Part shown: piece by piece, positions 26,912 through 36,657 of the stretch
Numbering within the stretch: position 1 is the stretch's first letter
Layout: every line of letters begins with the position of its first letter
DNA from: Oscillatoria sp. FACHB-1407
Lineage (GTDB): Bacteria > Cyanobacteriota > Cyanobacteriia > Elainellales > Elainellaceae
Direction of reading: 5' to 3'
Length of the DNA: 64,000 nt
Assembly (NCBI RefSeq): GCF_014697545.1
Contig: NZ_JACJSA010000007.1
Location: forward strand, 62,001 to 126,000
The notes under the pieces: generated by a model
Told to the model about the DNA's origin: nothing
The model's database searches: none
Seen by the model: only the letters and a program-made list of their open reading frames with translations
Translations under genes and position numbers: made by a program

Positions 26912-28177
26912 CTAACTCAGTCCGCTGCCCTGGACGACATGCTTAACCGTGGTCAGGGTTTCCAGGCTGATCAGACCGCGGCGGTGTCCTTTTTGATTGG
27001 ACATGCCCAACGAGATGGGGCTACCCCGTTTGGGGTTGCGATAGAAGCGAGGTGAGGCGTTGATGTAGGTGATGGCACTGTTGATGCCCAGGGCAAATTG
27101 ACGGCTTTCCTGGTAGGATTCTGTGGCTAAACAGTCAGCATGTCCACTGCTGTAGGCATTGATCCAGCCGATCGCCTCTTCTAGCCCATCTACAAACTTA
27201 AAGGTAATGGTGCGATCGAGATAGGGTTGACCCCACTCCGATTCTTCTGCCAGTTTTAGCTCTGGAAACTGTGCCACCAGATCTGCATCCCCTTTGAGTT
27301 CATAGCCCTTTTCCCGCAGTGTTTCCCACAACAACGACAACATGGTGAGATTCTGCTGGCGATGGATCAACACTTTTTCGATCGCATTTACGGGGTCAGG
27401 CTCACTTTGATGACTGTCTAAAATCATCCAACGGGCGACATCAATCGATCCCGATGGCGACCAATAGAGATAACAGTTGCCGATCGCCGTTTTGAGTACG
27501 GGCAGAGTCGCCTGCCGAATCACCTGCTGCACCAGGCTGCTGCGCCCATAGGGGATCACCAAGTTAACGTACTGATCCTGGGTAATCAACTCCCGCAGTA
27601 GATCGCCCTGATCCGATGGCAACAGTTGCAGACACCCCGGCGGTAGCTTGGCATCTTCGATCGCATTTTGTAGCGTTTCTACGATGACCTGATTGGAATG
27701 GCTCGCCTCAGCCCCTCCTTTGAGGATCAGGCTGTTGGCGGTGCGAAGACATAACCCTGCTGCGATCGCCCCCAGTTCAGGAAACGCCTCATACACCAGC
27801 GCGATCACCCCCAGTGGGGTTAGTTGACAGTAGGTCTGCCCCCGCTCCACCTGATAGGGCGTGTTTAACACCTGCTGAGTGGGGTCAGATAACTCACTCA
27901 GTCGTTGTAGGATGCGAACCGCACTCTGCAAGCGTTCAGGAGTCAGTTTGAGCCATTCCAGGATTAAGTCTGGCACTGCCATCTCACGACTGGCTTCTAA
28001 ATCCAGCGTGTTTGCCTCCAAAATATCATCCTGGCGGCTATTCAGGGCATCCGCCATAACTTGTAAGGCTTGGCTGCGGTCAGTACCTTTGAGGGCTGCC
28101 AGTTCTAAGGAGGATTGATATGCCTGTTGAACGGCGGTGCTTAAGTAAGAAGAGGGGTGCAAGGAGTCCGTCACCAT
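26912..28177 (-). CDS. proA: Glutamate-5-semialdehyde dehydrogenase (gamma-glutamyl phosphate reductase)
   Basis: 421 residues. It makes glutamate-5-semialdehyde in proline synthesis. Signatures include PLGVIALVYEAFPELGAIAAGLCLRTANSLILKGGAEASHSN and, late, SGHADCLATES. The catalytic Cys context of typical ProA (VCNAxETxL) is replaced here by AIGNCYLYWSPSG with the Cys retained, as in the divergent second ProA of cyanobacteria; assignment as a ProA paralogue is therefore safer than as the sole ProA. ATG 28177, three bases after the preceding gene. Confidence 0.85.
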   Translation of the reverse strand: MVTDSLHPSSYLSTAVQQAYQSSLELAALKGTDRSQALQVMADALNSRQDDILEANTLDLEASREMAVPDLILEWLKLTPERLQSAVRILQRLSELSDPTQQVLNTPYQVERGQTYCQLTPLGVIALVYEAFPELGAIAAGLCLRTANSLILKGGAEASHSNQVIVETLQNAIEDAKLPPGCLQLLPSDQGDLLRELITQDQYVNLVIPYGRSSLVQQVIRQATLPVLKTAIGNCYLYWSPSGSIDVARWMILDSHQSEPDPVNAIEKVLIHRQQNLTMLSLLWETLREKGYELKGDADLVAQFPELKLAEESEWGQPYLDRTITFKFVDGLEEAIGWINAYSSGHADCLATESYQESRQFALGINSAITYINASPRFYRNPKRGSPISLGMSNQKGHRRGLISLETLTTVKHVVQGSGLS

Positions 28178-28180
28178 CGA

Positions 28181-28588
28181 TTAACGTCTGCAAGCTAACC
28201 AAAGCATCAGAACTAGCATGGCTGAGAGCACCAGTGCTGCGATCGCCCGAAACGTCATGCTAGAGCTGAGAGGGGATTGCAGCGTGGTCACTAGCAATAA
28301 AAAGACTACTCCAAAAATAATGATGAGCGTCAGGGGCAAATAGGCTCGACCCAGACCAGAGTGGGCTGTGCTCCACTGGTTTCCAGTCCACCGCCAAGCC
28401 TTTTTGTAAGGATAGTTGGTGGAAAGCTCTTCAATCACGTATCCGCTTTCCTGAACCACAAAAATACGCTGACATCGGTTACAGCCAAACGCCTCGGTCA
28501 ATGCGATCGGCGTGAGATTTCCCCGACGATGGCAAGGACAGGGATAATCAACAGATAAATCGATTTTTTGAGCTTTTTGAGTCTGCAC
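28181..28588 (-). CDS. Putative zinc-ribbon membrane protein, unknown
   Basis: 135 residues. A probable zinc-binding knuckle pair (CPCHRRGNL and CNRCQRIF) in the first 45 residues is followed by aromatic-rich linker ESGYVIEELSTNYPYKKAWRW and two transmembrane helices (LTLIIIFGVVFLLLVTTL; AIAALVLSAMLVLMLWLAC). It precedes proA with a three-base gap and is almost certainly cotranscribed. I do not recognise a named family. Confidence 0.7.
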   Translation of the reverse strand: MQTQKAQKIDLSVDYPCPCHRRGNLTPIALTEAFGCNRCQRIFVVQESGYVIEELSTNYPYKKAWRWTGNQWSTAHSGLGRAYLPLTLIIIFGVVFLLLVTTLQSPLSSSMTFRAIAALVLSAMLVLMLWLACRR

Positions 28589-28897
28589 GAGCGTTAGCAG
28601 GGCAAGGTGAGTTCAGGTGGAGGATGAGCAGTGAGGTTGATGCAAGCGGTATCGAGTTAAGGATGCCTTTTGAACGATACGTGGTCTTGAATCAGTGCCT
28701 TGGATTCAGTCCGATTCTAACACCCTAGATAGGTTGGAACCTCAAGCCAAGCTATATCTGTGTAAGCGTTGAGGAATTCATCAAGACTAACCCAAGCATT
28801 GAGAAGCGTCAGGAGAATACACAGAAAAATTAAACAATATTTGAGCAATAAACCTCAAATCTAAGGTCTACTGGCTATTACTTCATCGAAGGTCGGA
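28589..28897. other. Intergenic region between tRNA-Gly and the zinc-ribbon gene
   Basis: No gene, T-run terminator or strong repeat was found. It probably holds the minus-strand promoter of the zinc-ribbon/proA operon. Confidence 0.35.
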
Positions 28898-28969
28898 AGC
28901 GGGTAACGCGATTCGAACGCGCGACATTCACCTTGGCAAGGTGACGCTCTACCACTGAGCTATACCCGC
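28898..28969 (-). tRNA. tRNA-Gly (GCC)
   Basis: A 72-nt cloverleaf on the minus strand: acceptor GCGGGTA/TACCCGC, D-arm GCTCAGTGGTAGAGC, anticodon stem-loop TCACCTTGCCAAGGTGA with anticodon GCC, and T-arm with TTCGAAT. The 3' CCA is not encoded (T then TCC follow). This fits the presence of separate CCA-adding enzyme genes in cyanobacteria. Confidence 0.97.
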
Positions 28970-29139
28970 GAATAACGCATTTACTATAGTGTCAGAAATG
29001 CGGGGGCTTGTCAACCATTTTCTAGCAAATTGCCCCATCGATTTTGCTAGAGATACCGGGGTGAGTGGGTAAAAGGGTAGCGGTGAGCCTGATTCATGTA
29101 TCCGACCACCCGTTATTGCCCTACTCTCTCCCCATTTGA

Positions 29140-29724
29140 TCAGCTGGGGCTTTCGATCGCCTCATCAACCTCTGCACTTCTAAGAGAAGCAGGCAGACTT
29201 TGAGAAGCGGATGCTCCAGCAATTGCGCCATTGTAATCGGGGGTGATGGCTCTCACCTGCCGCATCAGGCTTGCCATCTCAATGGCATTCATGGCGTAGT
29301 CCCAGCCTTTGTTGCTCTTGATGCCTGCGCGTTCTAGAGCTTGCTGCATGGTGTCGGTGGTTAGTACCCCAAACACCACTGGAACCCCAGTCTGGAAGGC
29401 AGCCGCTGCGATTCCTTTAGAAACCTCAGCCGCAACGTAATCAAAGTGCGGAGTTTGCCCCTTGATGACGGCACCTAAGCAGATGATGGCGTCATAGCGA
29501 CGAGACAACGCTAATTGACGTGCCACCAAGGGGATTTCAAAGCTCCCAGGCACCCACACGTAATCGACCTGAGTCCCTTCAGGATTGGGATCAATCCCGT
29601 GTCGCTTAAGACAGTCCTGACAACCTTCCAGGAGTTTTGTCGTAATCAGATCATTAAATCGACCGATCACCAGTGCCATGCGGAACGGCTCGGTTTGGGT
29701 AAAGGTGCCCTCAAAAACTGCCAT
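29140..29724 (-). CDS. ribH: 6,7-dimethyl-8-ribityllumazine synthase
   Basis: 194 residues, with a C-terminal tail longer than the usual 155-160. It condenses the ribityl-aminouracil with dihydroxybutanone phosphate in riboflavin synthesis and forms large oligomers. Signatures: [46 protein letters not shown] with the catalytic His, and [16 protein letters not shown]. It lies 40 bases downstream of psbZ on the same strand, the arrangement seen in many cyanobacteria. Confidence 0.97.
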   Translation of the reverse strand: MAVFEGTFTQTEPFRMALVIGRFNDLITTKLLEGCQDCLKRHGIDPNPEGTQVDYVWVPGSFEIPLVARQLALSRRYDAIICLGAVIKGQTPHFDYVAAEVSKGIAAAAFQTGVPVVFGVLTTDTMQQALERAGIKSNKGWDYAMNAIEMASLMRQVRAITPDYNGAIAGASASQSLPASLRSAEVDEAIESPS

Positions 29725-29764
29725 GATATATCGGTACAGGCGATCGCCCGGTTTGAACCACTAG

Positions 29765-29953
29765 TTAGACCACTAGATAGTTTAACCCACCGACGAGTAA
29801 GACTAACGCCACCCAAACAAAAGACCCTAACAAAATGAGCCGCTTAGATTGATCCCAGTTTTGAGGGCTGGCGTAGGCAACAGGTACGCCAATCACCATC
29901 GCGAATGACATCAACACTAGACCGATTAGAGCAAACTGGAACAAAATAGACAT
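29765..29953 (-). CDS. psbZ: Photosystem II reaction centre protein Z
   Basis: 62 residues from ATG 29953 with AGGA upstream. Two transmembrane helices ([27 protein letters not shown] split over helix 1; [24 protein letters not shown]) with the loop SPQNWDQSK are diagnostic of PsbZ (Ycf9), a peripheral subunit that stabilises antenna interaction in photosystem II. A longer in-frame reading upstream to 30214 is not needed. ribH follows. Confidence 0.95.
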   Translation of the reverse strand: MSILFQFALIGLVLMSFAMVIGVPVAYASPQNWDQSKRLILLGSFVWVALVLLVGGLNYLVV

Positions 29954-30287
29954 TTTTAAAGAATTCCTCTCCCAGCACAGCAACGGACTCACATCAGGCA
30001 ATTGCACCCGCCTGTGTATCATCCCTAGTAAGTAACCTATCAGAAATTGAACCTCCTTCAGCACTTTCTCTGCCAAGATCGGGAGGGAAAAGAGAAGAAA
30101 GAAGAGTGAAAAAAGAAGAAAGCCTAATCCGTGTACAGACGCGATTATGAGAGTTAAGACAATCATCTGCAATTTCTGAAGTACGAGTCCCTCCCTCGCG
30201 GTCAAGATCCGCACTCCTCTTTACCCAACTTATTCCTTGACTGTCGTCATCACGTTTATCCCGTTCCCCATTCCCCACTCCCCCCTT
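29954..30287. promoter_or_regulatory. Divergent promoter region, psbZ and DHH-CBS-CCA gene
   Basis: 334 bases between the divergent starts. It has a purine-rich plus-strand tract (AAGAGAAGAAAGAAGAG and AAAAAAGAAGAAAG, about 30088-30121). No confident promoter hexamers were identified on either strand. The frame continuing upstream of psbZ into this region is considered untranslated. Confidence 0.35.
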
Positions 30288-33110
30288 ATGGATTTGATCC
30301 TCTGTCATACAACGGCTGACTTTGACACGCTGGGGGCAGCGGTTGGGTTGACGCGGTTACATCCTGGCTCACGGGTGGTTGTAACCGGGGGGGCACACCC
30401 TGCTGTGCGCGATTTTTTGGCGTTGCACCGGGATGAGTACCCGCTGATTGAGCGGCGATCGGTCATTCCATCAGAGGTGCGATCGCTCCTGATCGTAGAT
30501 ACGCAATGGCGCGATCGCCTGGGTAAAGCCGCGGAGTGGCTGGATTTGCCAGACGTGAAGATTTGCCTCTATGACCACCATCTGGATGCAGACAGCGACA
30601 TTGAGGCTGATGAGCGGGTGATTGAGTCAGTCGGTGCGATCACAACCCTGGTGGCAGAGCAACTGCAAGCTCAGCAGATCCAACTGACGGTGCCGGAGGC
30701 AACCGTGATGGCACTGGGGATTCATGTTGATACCGGGTCGCTCACCTACGACCACACCACGGTTAGAGATGCGGCAGCGTTGACCTGGTTGATGGGGCAG
30801 GGAGCAAGTTTAGGGGCGATCGCGGAGTATGTGGAACCGGGGTTGTCGCCGGAGTTTCAAGACCTGTTGGCGATCGCGTTGAAGGAGATCCACACGGAGA
30901 TAGTACGAGGCGTCACCCTTGCCTGGGTGTTGTTATCAACCCAAGATTTTGTGCCGGGGTTGTCCACGTTGGCGTCGCATGTGCTGAGCCTGACTGAGAG
31001 TGACATCCTGCTGTTGGCGCATCACTACAACCCCAACGAGTCGGGTGAGTCAAAGTTAACGGTGATTGGGCGAGTCCGCAGTGGGTTGTGGGATGCTGCC
31101 CAAGACATTGACCTGAATCGACTACTGCAACCCTGGGGCGGTGGGGGACACCCCAAAGCTGCCGTGGTGACACTGCGGGGGGACGATCCACAGAAATTGC
31201 TGGGGCAATTGTTAGCGCAGATTCGTGACCAGATTCCCCATCCACCACTGGCACGCGACATTATGTCGGCTCCGGTTCGCACCATTCGCCCAGAGACGGC
31301 GATCGCCGAGGCTCAACGAATTCTCTTGCGCTACGGACACTCTGGCTTGTCTGTCGTGGATGCTCAGGATCAATTGGTGGGCATCATCTCCCGTCGCGAT
31401 ATTGATATTGCCCTACATCATGGGTTTAGCCATGCCCCTGTGAAGGGCTACATGACCCCCAGTTTGAGGACGATCGCCCCAGAGACGACGTTGCCAGAGA
31501 TTGAATCCCTGATGGTGACCTTTGACATCGGTCGGTTACCTGTGCTCGATCGCGGCAAGTTAGTTGGCATCGTCACCCGCACCGATGTATTGCGCCAGTT
31601 GCACCGCGAAAAGGCGATCGGGGGTCGTGGCAACTCCCCAATCGATGAGGTATGGCAACCCCTTCAATCGGCTGATGCGGGTTCCTATCGGCTGTGCTGG
31701 TTGCCTCATCTGGTGCAAAATCTATTGCGTCAGCGGTTGATCGATCCACTGTGGCAGGTCTTGATGACTGCTGCCGAGCAGGCAGAGCAACGGGGATGGC
31801 AGTTGTATGTGGTGGGCGGTGCGGTGCGAGATCTGTTACTGGCAGATCCACAGCAACCCCTGTTAATTGATGACATTGACCTGGTAGTCGATGGGTTTCA
31901 CCAATCTGCCGATACGGGGGCAGGGGTGGAGTTAGCACGGGCATTGCAACAGACCTATCCCGATGCACGGTTACAAGTGCATGGACGGTTTCAAACCGCC
32001 GCCTTGTTGTGGCATCACGATCCCGCTTTGGATTCCCTCTGGATCGATATCGCTACCGCTCGCACTGAGTTTTATCCCTATCCTGCTGCCAACCCAGAAG
32101 TGGAAGCCAGTTCGATCCATCAGGATCTCTACCGTCGAGACTTCACCATCAACGCGCTGGCAATTCGGCTGACCTCGCCTCGTTCTGGAGAGCTACTAGA
32201 CTTTTTTGGCGGAGTGCCCGACCTGCAACAGCGGCAAATTCGCGTTCTCCATGCCAACAGCTTTATTGAAGACCCAACCCGGATTTATCGAGCCGTGCGC
32301 TTTGCGGTGCGGTTGGGGTTCCGGTTGGAGCCGCAAACCGAGGACTACATTCATCATGCGATCGCCAGTGGTATTTACAACCGTGTTCAAGCTGAGATGG
32401 ATCGCACTCCAGCCTTGCAAACTCGACTGCGACGAGAACTGAAATACATCCTGGAGGCTCCCTACTGGAAAAAAGCTCTGCGTTTGCTGGCTGACCTGGG
32501 TGCGTTGAAATGCCTGCATCCCACCCTGGAGTTGACCCCTGAGTTGTGGTGGCGATTGCGATTGGGCGATCGCTGGCTCAAGCGATTTGACCCCCAAGCA
32601 ACCCTGCCTCACTGGCAAATGTTGTTAGAGGTACTCATCGTCCAACTGGCTCCCGACGAACGGGGCAGAGTGGCAGAAAACCTGCAACTTCCAGCCGAGA
32701 GCATCGAACGGTTGCGACAGTTTGCGCGAACTCAAGCTGAAGTGACAACAGGGTTGTCTACAGACCATTCCTCAGCTATGGCTGTCCAGTGCAACGTCTC
32801 TGTCAAACCCAGTCATGTGGTGCAGCAGTTGAGTGCTTATGACCTGCCCACCCTGACCCTGCTTGCGCTTCATAGCCCTCGTCCCTTGCGACGGTTGATC
32901 TGGCAATATCTGATCTGCTGGGCAACCATCCAAGCTCCACTGGATGGCAACGATCTCAAGGGATTGGGCTACAAACCGGGTAAACACTTCAAAGTCATGT
33001 TAGAGCAACTCCGAGCCGCCACCCTCGATGGGGAAGTGGGCGATCGCACCTCTGCGGAGGCTTTTTTAGCAACACACTTTCCGTTAGGAAGTAGGGGAGT
33101 AGGGGAGTAA
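30288..33110 (+). CDS. DHH-CBS-tRNA nucleotidyltransferase fusion (CCA or A-adding type)
   Basis: About 940 residues from ATG 30288; a TTG extends the frame to 30237. N-terminal DHH phosphoesterase domain ([23 protein letters not shown]) with DHHA1 end ([10 protein letters not shown]), two CBS domains ([38 protein letters not shown]), then a class II nucleotidyltransferase ([58 protein letters not shown]). In bacteria with split CC- and A-adding enzymes this architecture is one partner, so it likely adds 3' nucleotides to tRNA. The role of the DHH part is unclear; it may cleave RNA or sense nucleotides via CBS. Confidence 0.9.
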   Translation: MDLILCHTTADFDTLGAAVGLTRLHPGSRVVVTGGAHPAVRDFLALHRDEYPLIERRSVIPSEVRSLLIVDTQWRDRLGKAAEWLDLPDVKICLYDHHLDADSDIEADERVIESVGAITTLVAEQLQAQQIQLTVPEATVMALGIHVDTGSLTYDHTTVRDAAALTWLMGQGASLGAIAEYVEPGLSPEFQDLLAIALKEIHTEIVRGVTLAWVLLSTQDFVPGLSTLASHVLSLTESDILLLAHHYNPNESGESKLTVIGRVRSGLWDAAQDIDLNRLLQPWGGGGHPKAAVVTLRGDDPQKLLGQLLAQIRDQIPHPPLARDIMSAPVRTIRPETAIAEAQRILLRYGHSGLSVVDAQDQLVGIISRRDIDIALHHGFSHAPVKGYMTPSLRTIAPETTLPEIESLMVTFDIGRLPVLDRGKLVGIVTRTDVLRQLHREKAIGGRGNSPIDEVWQPLQSADAGSYRLCWLPHLVQNLLRQRLIDPLWQVLMTAAEQAEQRGWQLYVVGGAVRDLLLADPQQPLLIDDIDLVVDGFHQSADTGAGVELARALQQTYPDARLQVHGRFQTAALLWHHDPALDSLWIDIATARTEFYPYPAANPEVEASSIHQDLYRRDFTINALAIRLTSPRSGELLDFFGGVPDLQQRQIRVLHANSFIEDPTRIYRAVRFAVRLGFRLEPQTEDYIHHAIASGIYNRVQAEMDRTPALQTRLRRELKYILEAPYWKKALRLLADLGALKCLHPTLELTPELWWRLRLGDRWLKRFDPQATLPHWQMLLEVLIVQLAPDERGRVAENLQLPAESIERLRQFARTQAEVTTGLSTDHSSAMAVQCNVSVKPSHVVQQLSAYDLPTLTLLALHSPRPLRRLIWQYLICWATIQAPLDGNDLKGLGYKPGKHFKVMLEQLRAATLDGEVGDRTSAEAFLATHFPLGSRGVGE

Positions 33111-33123
33111 GGGAGTGGAAGAA

Positions 33124-33175
33124 ACGCGATTAATCGCGTCTTTACAGTTGTCCTATCACCCCATCACCCCTTTCT
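33124..33175 (+). repeat. Hairpin plus C-rich tail, copy 1
   Basis: The 16-nt palindrome ACGCGATTAATCGCGT (33124-33139) is followed by CTTTACAGTTGTCCTATC then ACCCCATCACCCC. The same module recurs at 39083-39136. It is preceded by heptamer-like AGTAGGGGAGTAGGGGAGTA. It probably acts as transcript terminator after the DHH-CBS-CCA gene. Confidence 0.65.
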
Positions 33176-33243
33176 GATCCCCAAATTCTCCCGATTAGAA
33201 GTAGCATAAGTGGGAAGATCTGATAGTTCTAAACGACAGTCTT

Positions 33244-34413
33244 ATGAGTTTGACGGCCGGTACTCCGTTGCAAAACGGCAAATACGTGATTCAAGCGGTG
33301 CTAGAGCAGAGTGACTTTGGCACAACCTACAAAGCGACTCATGTTTATTTAGACCAGGCTGTCATATTGCAAACGCTGGAAAACAAGCATTCTGACCTCG
33401 AAAAAGTAACCTGGTTTGAGCAGCAGTTCTTAGCAGGGGTACGACGACTCAATAAGGGTGAGAACCCCTATCCAGGGCGAGTGCTGGACTATTTTACAGA
33501 GAGTCAGTCCCCTTATGTGGTGTTGGAGTATATTCCAGAGCACCCCCTTCCTAAAATCCTTGACTGGTTATTGACTCCATCCGCAAATGATGCCAATGGT
33601 GCGTCAGAGCCTGTAGAAGACTCCAGGGATTCTGAACCATTAACAGAGGGGCTTTCAGCGGGTGTACCCACGATCGCCCAGGTGACCACTGCTTTGCAAC
33701 AACCCAATGGAGCGATCGCCAATGGTTCTTTGACGAATGCTGCCACGCCCGGAACAGCGACGAATGGAGCAACCAACGGTTCTCTGGCTCCTGGCTCCCC
33801 CACTTCTCCTCCCAATGCGGCAACGGTAGTAGTGGCTCGCGCCGGAGACAAGCGATCGCCTGCTTTATCCACGGTCGTCAAGCGCAAAACTAACCCCTGG
33901 TTGCCTGCGTCGCTGATGCTAACGACAGTGGTTGCCGGTTTAGCAGGCGCAGGATTTGGGCTGACACTGCGGTTTAACCCGCCGACTACGAACAGCCATC
34001 CTATTTTTAGCAATGAGCAAGCCTTCCCACCAACGGAGGGGTGGCCTATTCAGGAGGAAATGACTGAGAGTTTTGCGCCATCAAGGTGGGATCGTCCAGC
34101 GGAACAGCTGAATGAGGACCCAGTGAGCGATCGCTACGTTGCGCCCCCCATCGATCCGGTTGAATCGTTTGATCCAGACAAAGTGACCCTGCCGGAAGAA
34201 ACGATTCCTAAAACTCCAACTGAGTTTGAAGGATCTGAACCCCTTGTCCCGGAGGAGTTGCCTCTGCCGGAACCAGCCGCCGATACGTCACTACCTCCGG
34301 CTGATCCAGTCTATGTTCCACCCGCCAGTGTGGAACAACCCGCTCCTCCACCCGCCATTGAACCTGCTCCGGTAGCACCCGCTCCAGCCCCTCAGTCACC
34401 GCCTGCGTTGTAA
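33244..34413 (+). CDS. Truncated protein-kinase-like (pseudokinase) membrane protein with Pro-rich tail
   Basis: 389 residues. The first 115 resemble the N-lobe of a Ser/Thr kinase: YVIQAVLEQSDFGTTYKATH with a degraded glycine loop, QAVILQTLE where the VAIK Lys is Gln, and the hinge PYVVLEYIPEHPLP. The catalytic lobe (HRD, DFG) is absent. Then a low-complexity Asn/Ala/Thr linker, a transmembrane helix (about 224-243, LMLTTVVAGLAGAGFGLTL) and a long acidic then Pro-rich tail. It cannot be a catalytic kinase. It may be a scaffold or binding protein, with the tail outside the cytoplasm if the N-lobe is inside. Confidence 0.75.
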   Translation: MSLTAGTPLQNGKYVIQAVLEQSDFGTTYKATHVYLDQAVILQTLENKHSDLEKVTWFEQQFLAGVRRLNKGENPYPGRVLDYFTESQSPYVVLEYIPEHPLPKILDWLLTPSANDANGASEPVEDSRDSEPLTEGLSAGVPTIAQVTTALQQPNGAIANGSLTNAATPGTATNGATNGSLAPGSPTSPPNAATVVVARAGDKRSPALSTVVKRKTNPWLPASLMLTTVVAGLAGAGFGLTLRFNPPTTNSHPIFSNEQAFPPTEGWPIQEEMTESFAPSRWDRPAEQLNEDPVSDRYVAPPIDPVESFDPDKVTLPEETIPKTPTEFEGSEPLVPEELPLPEPAADTSLPPADPVYVPPASVEQPAPPPAIEPAPVAPAPAPQSPPAL

Positions 34414-34518
34414 AAGCAATTGCCCACGGCTCTGAATAGGTTGAGTGCATTTACAGCAGTGTGCAGTTGGTTCATTACACGGGGTTCCACCCCACACTCT
34501 GTGCTCTACCCAAGTGGA

Positions 34519-34541
34519 TGCCGCTATAGAATTTAGCGGCA
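34519..34541 (+). terminator. Hairpin downstream of the pseudokinase gene
   Basis: TGCCGCTA (34519-34526) pairs with TAGCGGCA (34534-34541) around a 7-base loop. No strong T-run follows. It lies about 105 bases past the stop codon. Confidence 0.4.
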
Positions 34542-34654
34542 CAGTTTAGATGGACACCCATTCTCGTTGCAAATCGGTTTACACTGTGTAACCATAACGC
34601 GCGTGTAATTTGCACTTACTAGCTTCTATCAGTGTTCACCGTTGGGTTTGAGCC

Positions 34655-35674
34655 ATGTTTAACCTTGTTTTCCGTCGCATTGTTCGATTCTTTCTGCTGG
34701 CAGGGCTGACATTTGGCTTACTGGTCGCCTGTAATGCTCAGCAACCTTCTACAGAAGCTCCAGAGCTATCTACTCAGCCATTGGTTGTTGCGTCATCACC
34801 ATGGCCTGGGTTTGCTCCCCACTATGTGGCACTGGCAAAAGAGTTCTTTCAGGAAGAAGGAATTCTGGTGGAGGATCAGTATTTTCAAATTGCTACCGAT
34901 GTTAATACAGCATTGTTAGCGGGTAAAGTGGATCTGGCATGGACTGGTGTTCCCGATATGGTGATGATGGCGGAGCGTGATCCATCGCTGCGCCTGATTG
35001 CGCTGTCGGATTATTCCAATGGGGCAGATGGCATCCTGGCGCGAAACGTTACGCAAGCTCAAGACCTGAAGGGCAAAGAGATTGCCTGGGAGGAGTTGCC
35101 ACTCCAGTCGTTGTTATTGCGGAAGTATTTAGAGACGGGTGGTTTGACTGAACAAGATATTACGCTGCTGACCATGCCTGCTGCTGAAGCGGCTACAGCG
35201 TTTGCCAGTAAACAGGTGGATGTCGCTGTCACCTATGAACCCTGGTTATCTAAAGCGGCTCAAGAGGGTCAAGGGGAAATTGTTTTCTCTTCTAAAAACA
35301 CCAATATTATTCCGGTTGGTTTAGTGGTCAAAGAAGCTATCCTTCAGCAACGGAAACCCGAAATTTTGGCATTTTTACGGGCGATCGATAAGGGAGTGCA
35401 ATTTGTACGCCAAAGCCCGGATGAAATGGCTGAGATTACCGCTCAAAAGCTAGGGGTTACACCAGAAGAAGTTCCGGCTTTATTGGATACCGTCCGCATC
35501 TTTGATATGGAAGAAAACGCAACTGTTGTTTTCAATGCCGACGATCCACTCAACGTCATAGATAGTCTTGAATTTGCTGCAAAAACCAGTCAAGAGATCA
35601 AGTTGATCAGTCAACCTGTTGATGCCACAAAACTCTATGACGACTCACTGGTGAAGGAGTTGCAAGCGAGTTAG
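34655..35674 (+). CDS. ABC transporter substrate-binding lipoprotein (NMT1/SsuA-like)
   Basis: 339 residues with a type II signal peptide; lipobox LVAC with acylated C26. The mature part begins QPLVVASSPWPGFAPHYVALAKEFFQEEGI, then VNTALLAGKVDLAWTGVPDMV and AATAFASKQVDVAVTYEPWL, typical of the taurine/nitrate/thiamine-precursor binding family. No permease or ATPase gene is adjacent, so it is an orphan binding protein here and its ligand is undefined. A GGGGCG hairpin follows. Confidence 0.88.
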   Translation: MFNLVFRRIVRFFLLAGLTFGLLVACNAQQPSTEAPELSTQPLVVASSPWPGFAPHYVALAKEFFQEEGILVEDQYFQIATDVNTALLAGKVDLAWTGVPDMVMMAERDPSLRLIALSDYSNGADGILARNVTQAQDLKGKEIAWEELPLQSLLLRKYLETGGLTEQDITLLTMPAAEAATAFASKQVDVAVTYEPWLSKAAQEGQGEIVFSSKNTNIIPVGLVVKEAILQQRKPEILAFLRAIDKGVQFVRQSPDEMAEITAQKLGVTPEEVPALLDTVRIFDMEENATVVFNADDPLNVIDSLEFAAKTSQEIKLISQPVDATKLYDDSLVKELQAS

Positions 35675-35688
35675 AAGATGGCTGCTGT

Positions 35689-35712
35689 AGGGGCGTCTCG
35701 CGAAACGCCCCT
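35689..35712 (+). terminator. Hairpin after the substrate-binding protein gene
   Basis: AGGGGCGT (35689-35696) pairs with ACGCCCCT (35705-35712), with an inner TCGCGA. Similar to the palindrome at 264-291. No T-run. Confidence 0.5.
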
Positions 35713-35776
35713 CCGGAATTCATACATTAGATCAGTAACGCTTTTGAACGAATTCAATGAAGCCGCAGAGCTTGTG

Positions 35777-36529
35777 TTAAACGGCTACACCCTGCGTTAA
35801 CCCGATGAATTGTTGCATAAAGCGATCGGCTAACGGTCTTACCAGTGGTTCGTGCGATCGCGCCTCTGCCAACATTTGCTCCAGGGTTGTATCTGTGATT
35901 TTGCTGTCTTCCAGTTCTTGCTCAATTACCGCACCACAACTTTTTAGAGCCGCTTCATTCATCTCCAGGTGAAACTGAATCGCCCACACATGCTGCTGAT
36001 ATCGGAAGGCTTGACTGGGATAGCGATCGCTAAACGCTAAGTGAACGCACCCCTGCGGAATCTCAAACGTATCCTGGTGTGACTGAAACACTCTGAATTG
36101 CTCCGGCAACCCTTGAAAGACGGGATCGTGCTGTGCCGCTGGCTTGAGCTTTACTTCACACCAGCCTGCCTCACGCCCGTTTTCACCTCGGTAGACTCTA
36201 GCACCCAAAACGTTTGCCAAAATTTGCGAGCCTAAACAGATGCCCAATGTAGGAACAGTTTGAGCGATCGCCTCTTCGATTAGCCCAAACTCGTAACGTA
36301 AGAAAGGATATTCCTCGTCCTCAAAGGCACTCATCGCCCCACCCAAAATGATCAGGTGGGAATAGTCGGTGATGGGTTCTGTGAGCGTTTCACCCAACAC
36401 GGTGTCTAAATAGCGAAAGGGGATTGAGTTCTGACGCAGCTCGGCTTCTAAAAACCCTAATTCTGAGCAAACTTCGTGGCGAATTACTAGGACGCGATTG
36501 TGTTCTGGCACTCGATTGTGTTCTGGCAT
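35777..36529 (-). CDS. Class I glutamine amidotransferase-like protein
   Basis: 250 residues from ATG 36529 with AGGAG upstream (a TTG two codons before is unlikely). The GATase1 fold is evident: YSHLIILGGAMSAFED, catalytic Cys in LGICLGSQILANVLG, and the His/Glu of IQFHLEMNE. The N-terminus repeats PEHNRV, from a 16-nt duplication at 36486-36518. Stand-alone members of this family may act on glutamine or gamma-glutamyl compounds; the acceptor is unknown. It is divergent from the PhyH pair. Confidence 0.9.
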   Translation of the reverse strand: MPEHNRVPEHNRVLVIRHEVCSELGFLEAELRQNSIPFRYLDTVLGETLTEPITDYSHLIILGGAMSAFEDEEYPFLRYEFGLIEEAIAQTVPTLGICLGSQILANVLGARVYRGENGREAGWCEVKLKPAAQHDPVFQGLPEQFRVFQSHQDTFEIPQGCVHLAFSDRYPSQAFRYQQHVWAIQFHLEMNEAALKSCGAVIEQELEDSKITDTTLEQMLAEARSHEPLVRPLADRFMQQFIGLTQGVAV

Positions 36530-36657
36530 GTGCAACTCCTGAGTCAGACCCGATCATCATTTTTGATCTGGAATTACGGTTTCCGTAGTCTAGATAACGG
36601 TTTTCAGCAATCCAACCCTTGAGGATGGATGTATTCAGTTGTTATAACATCTCGACC

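Noticed and set aside
29765-30214. Extended 149-aa reading of psbZ
   Set aside because: The conserved 62-aa PsbZ starts at ATG 29953 with AGGA upstream; the extension has no PsbZ homology.
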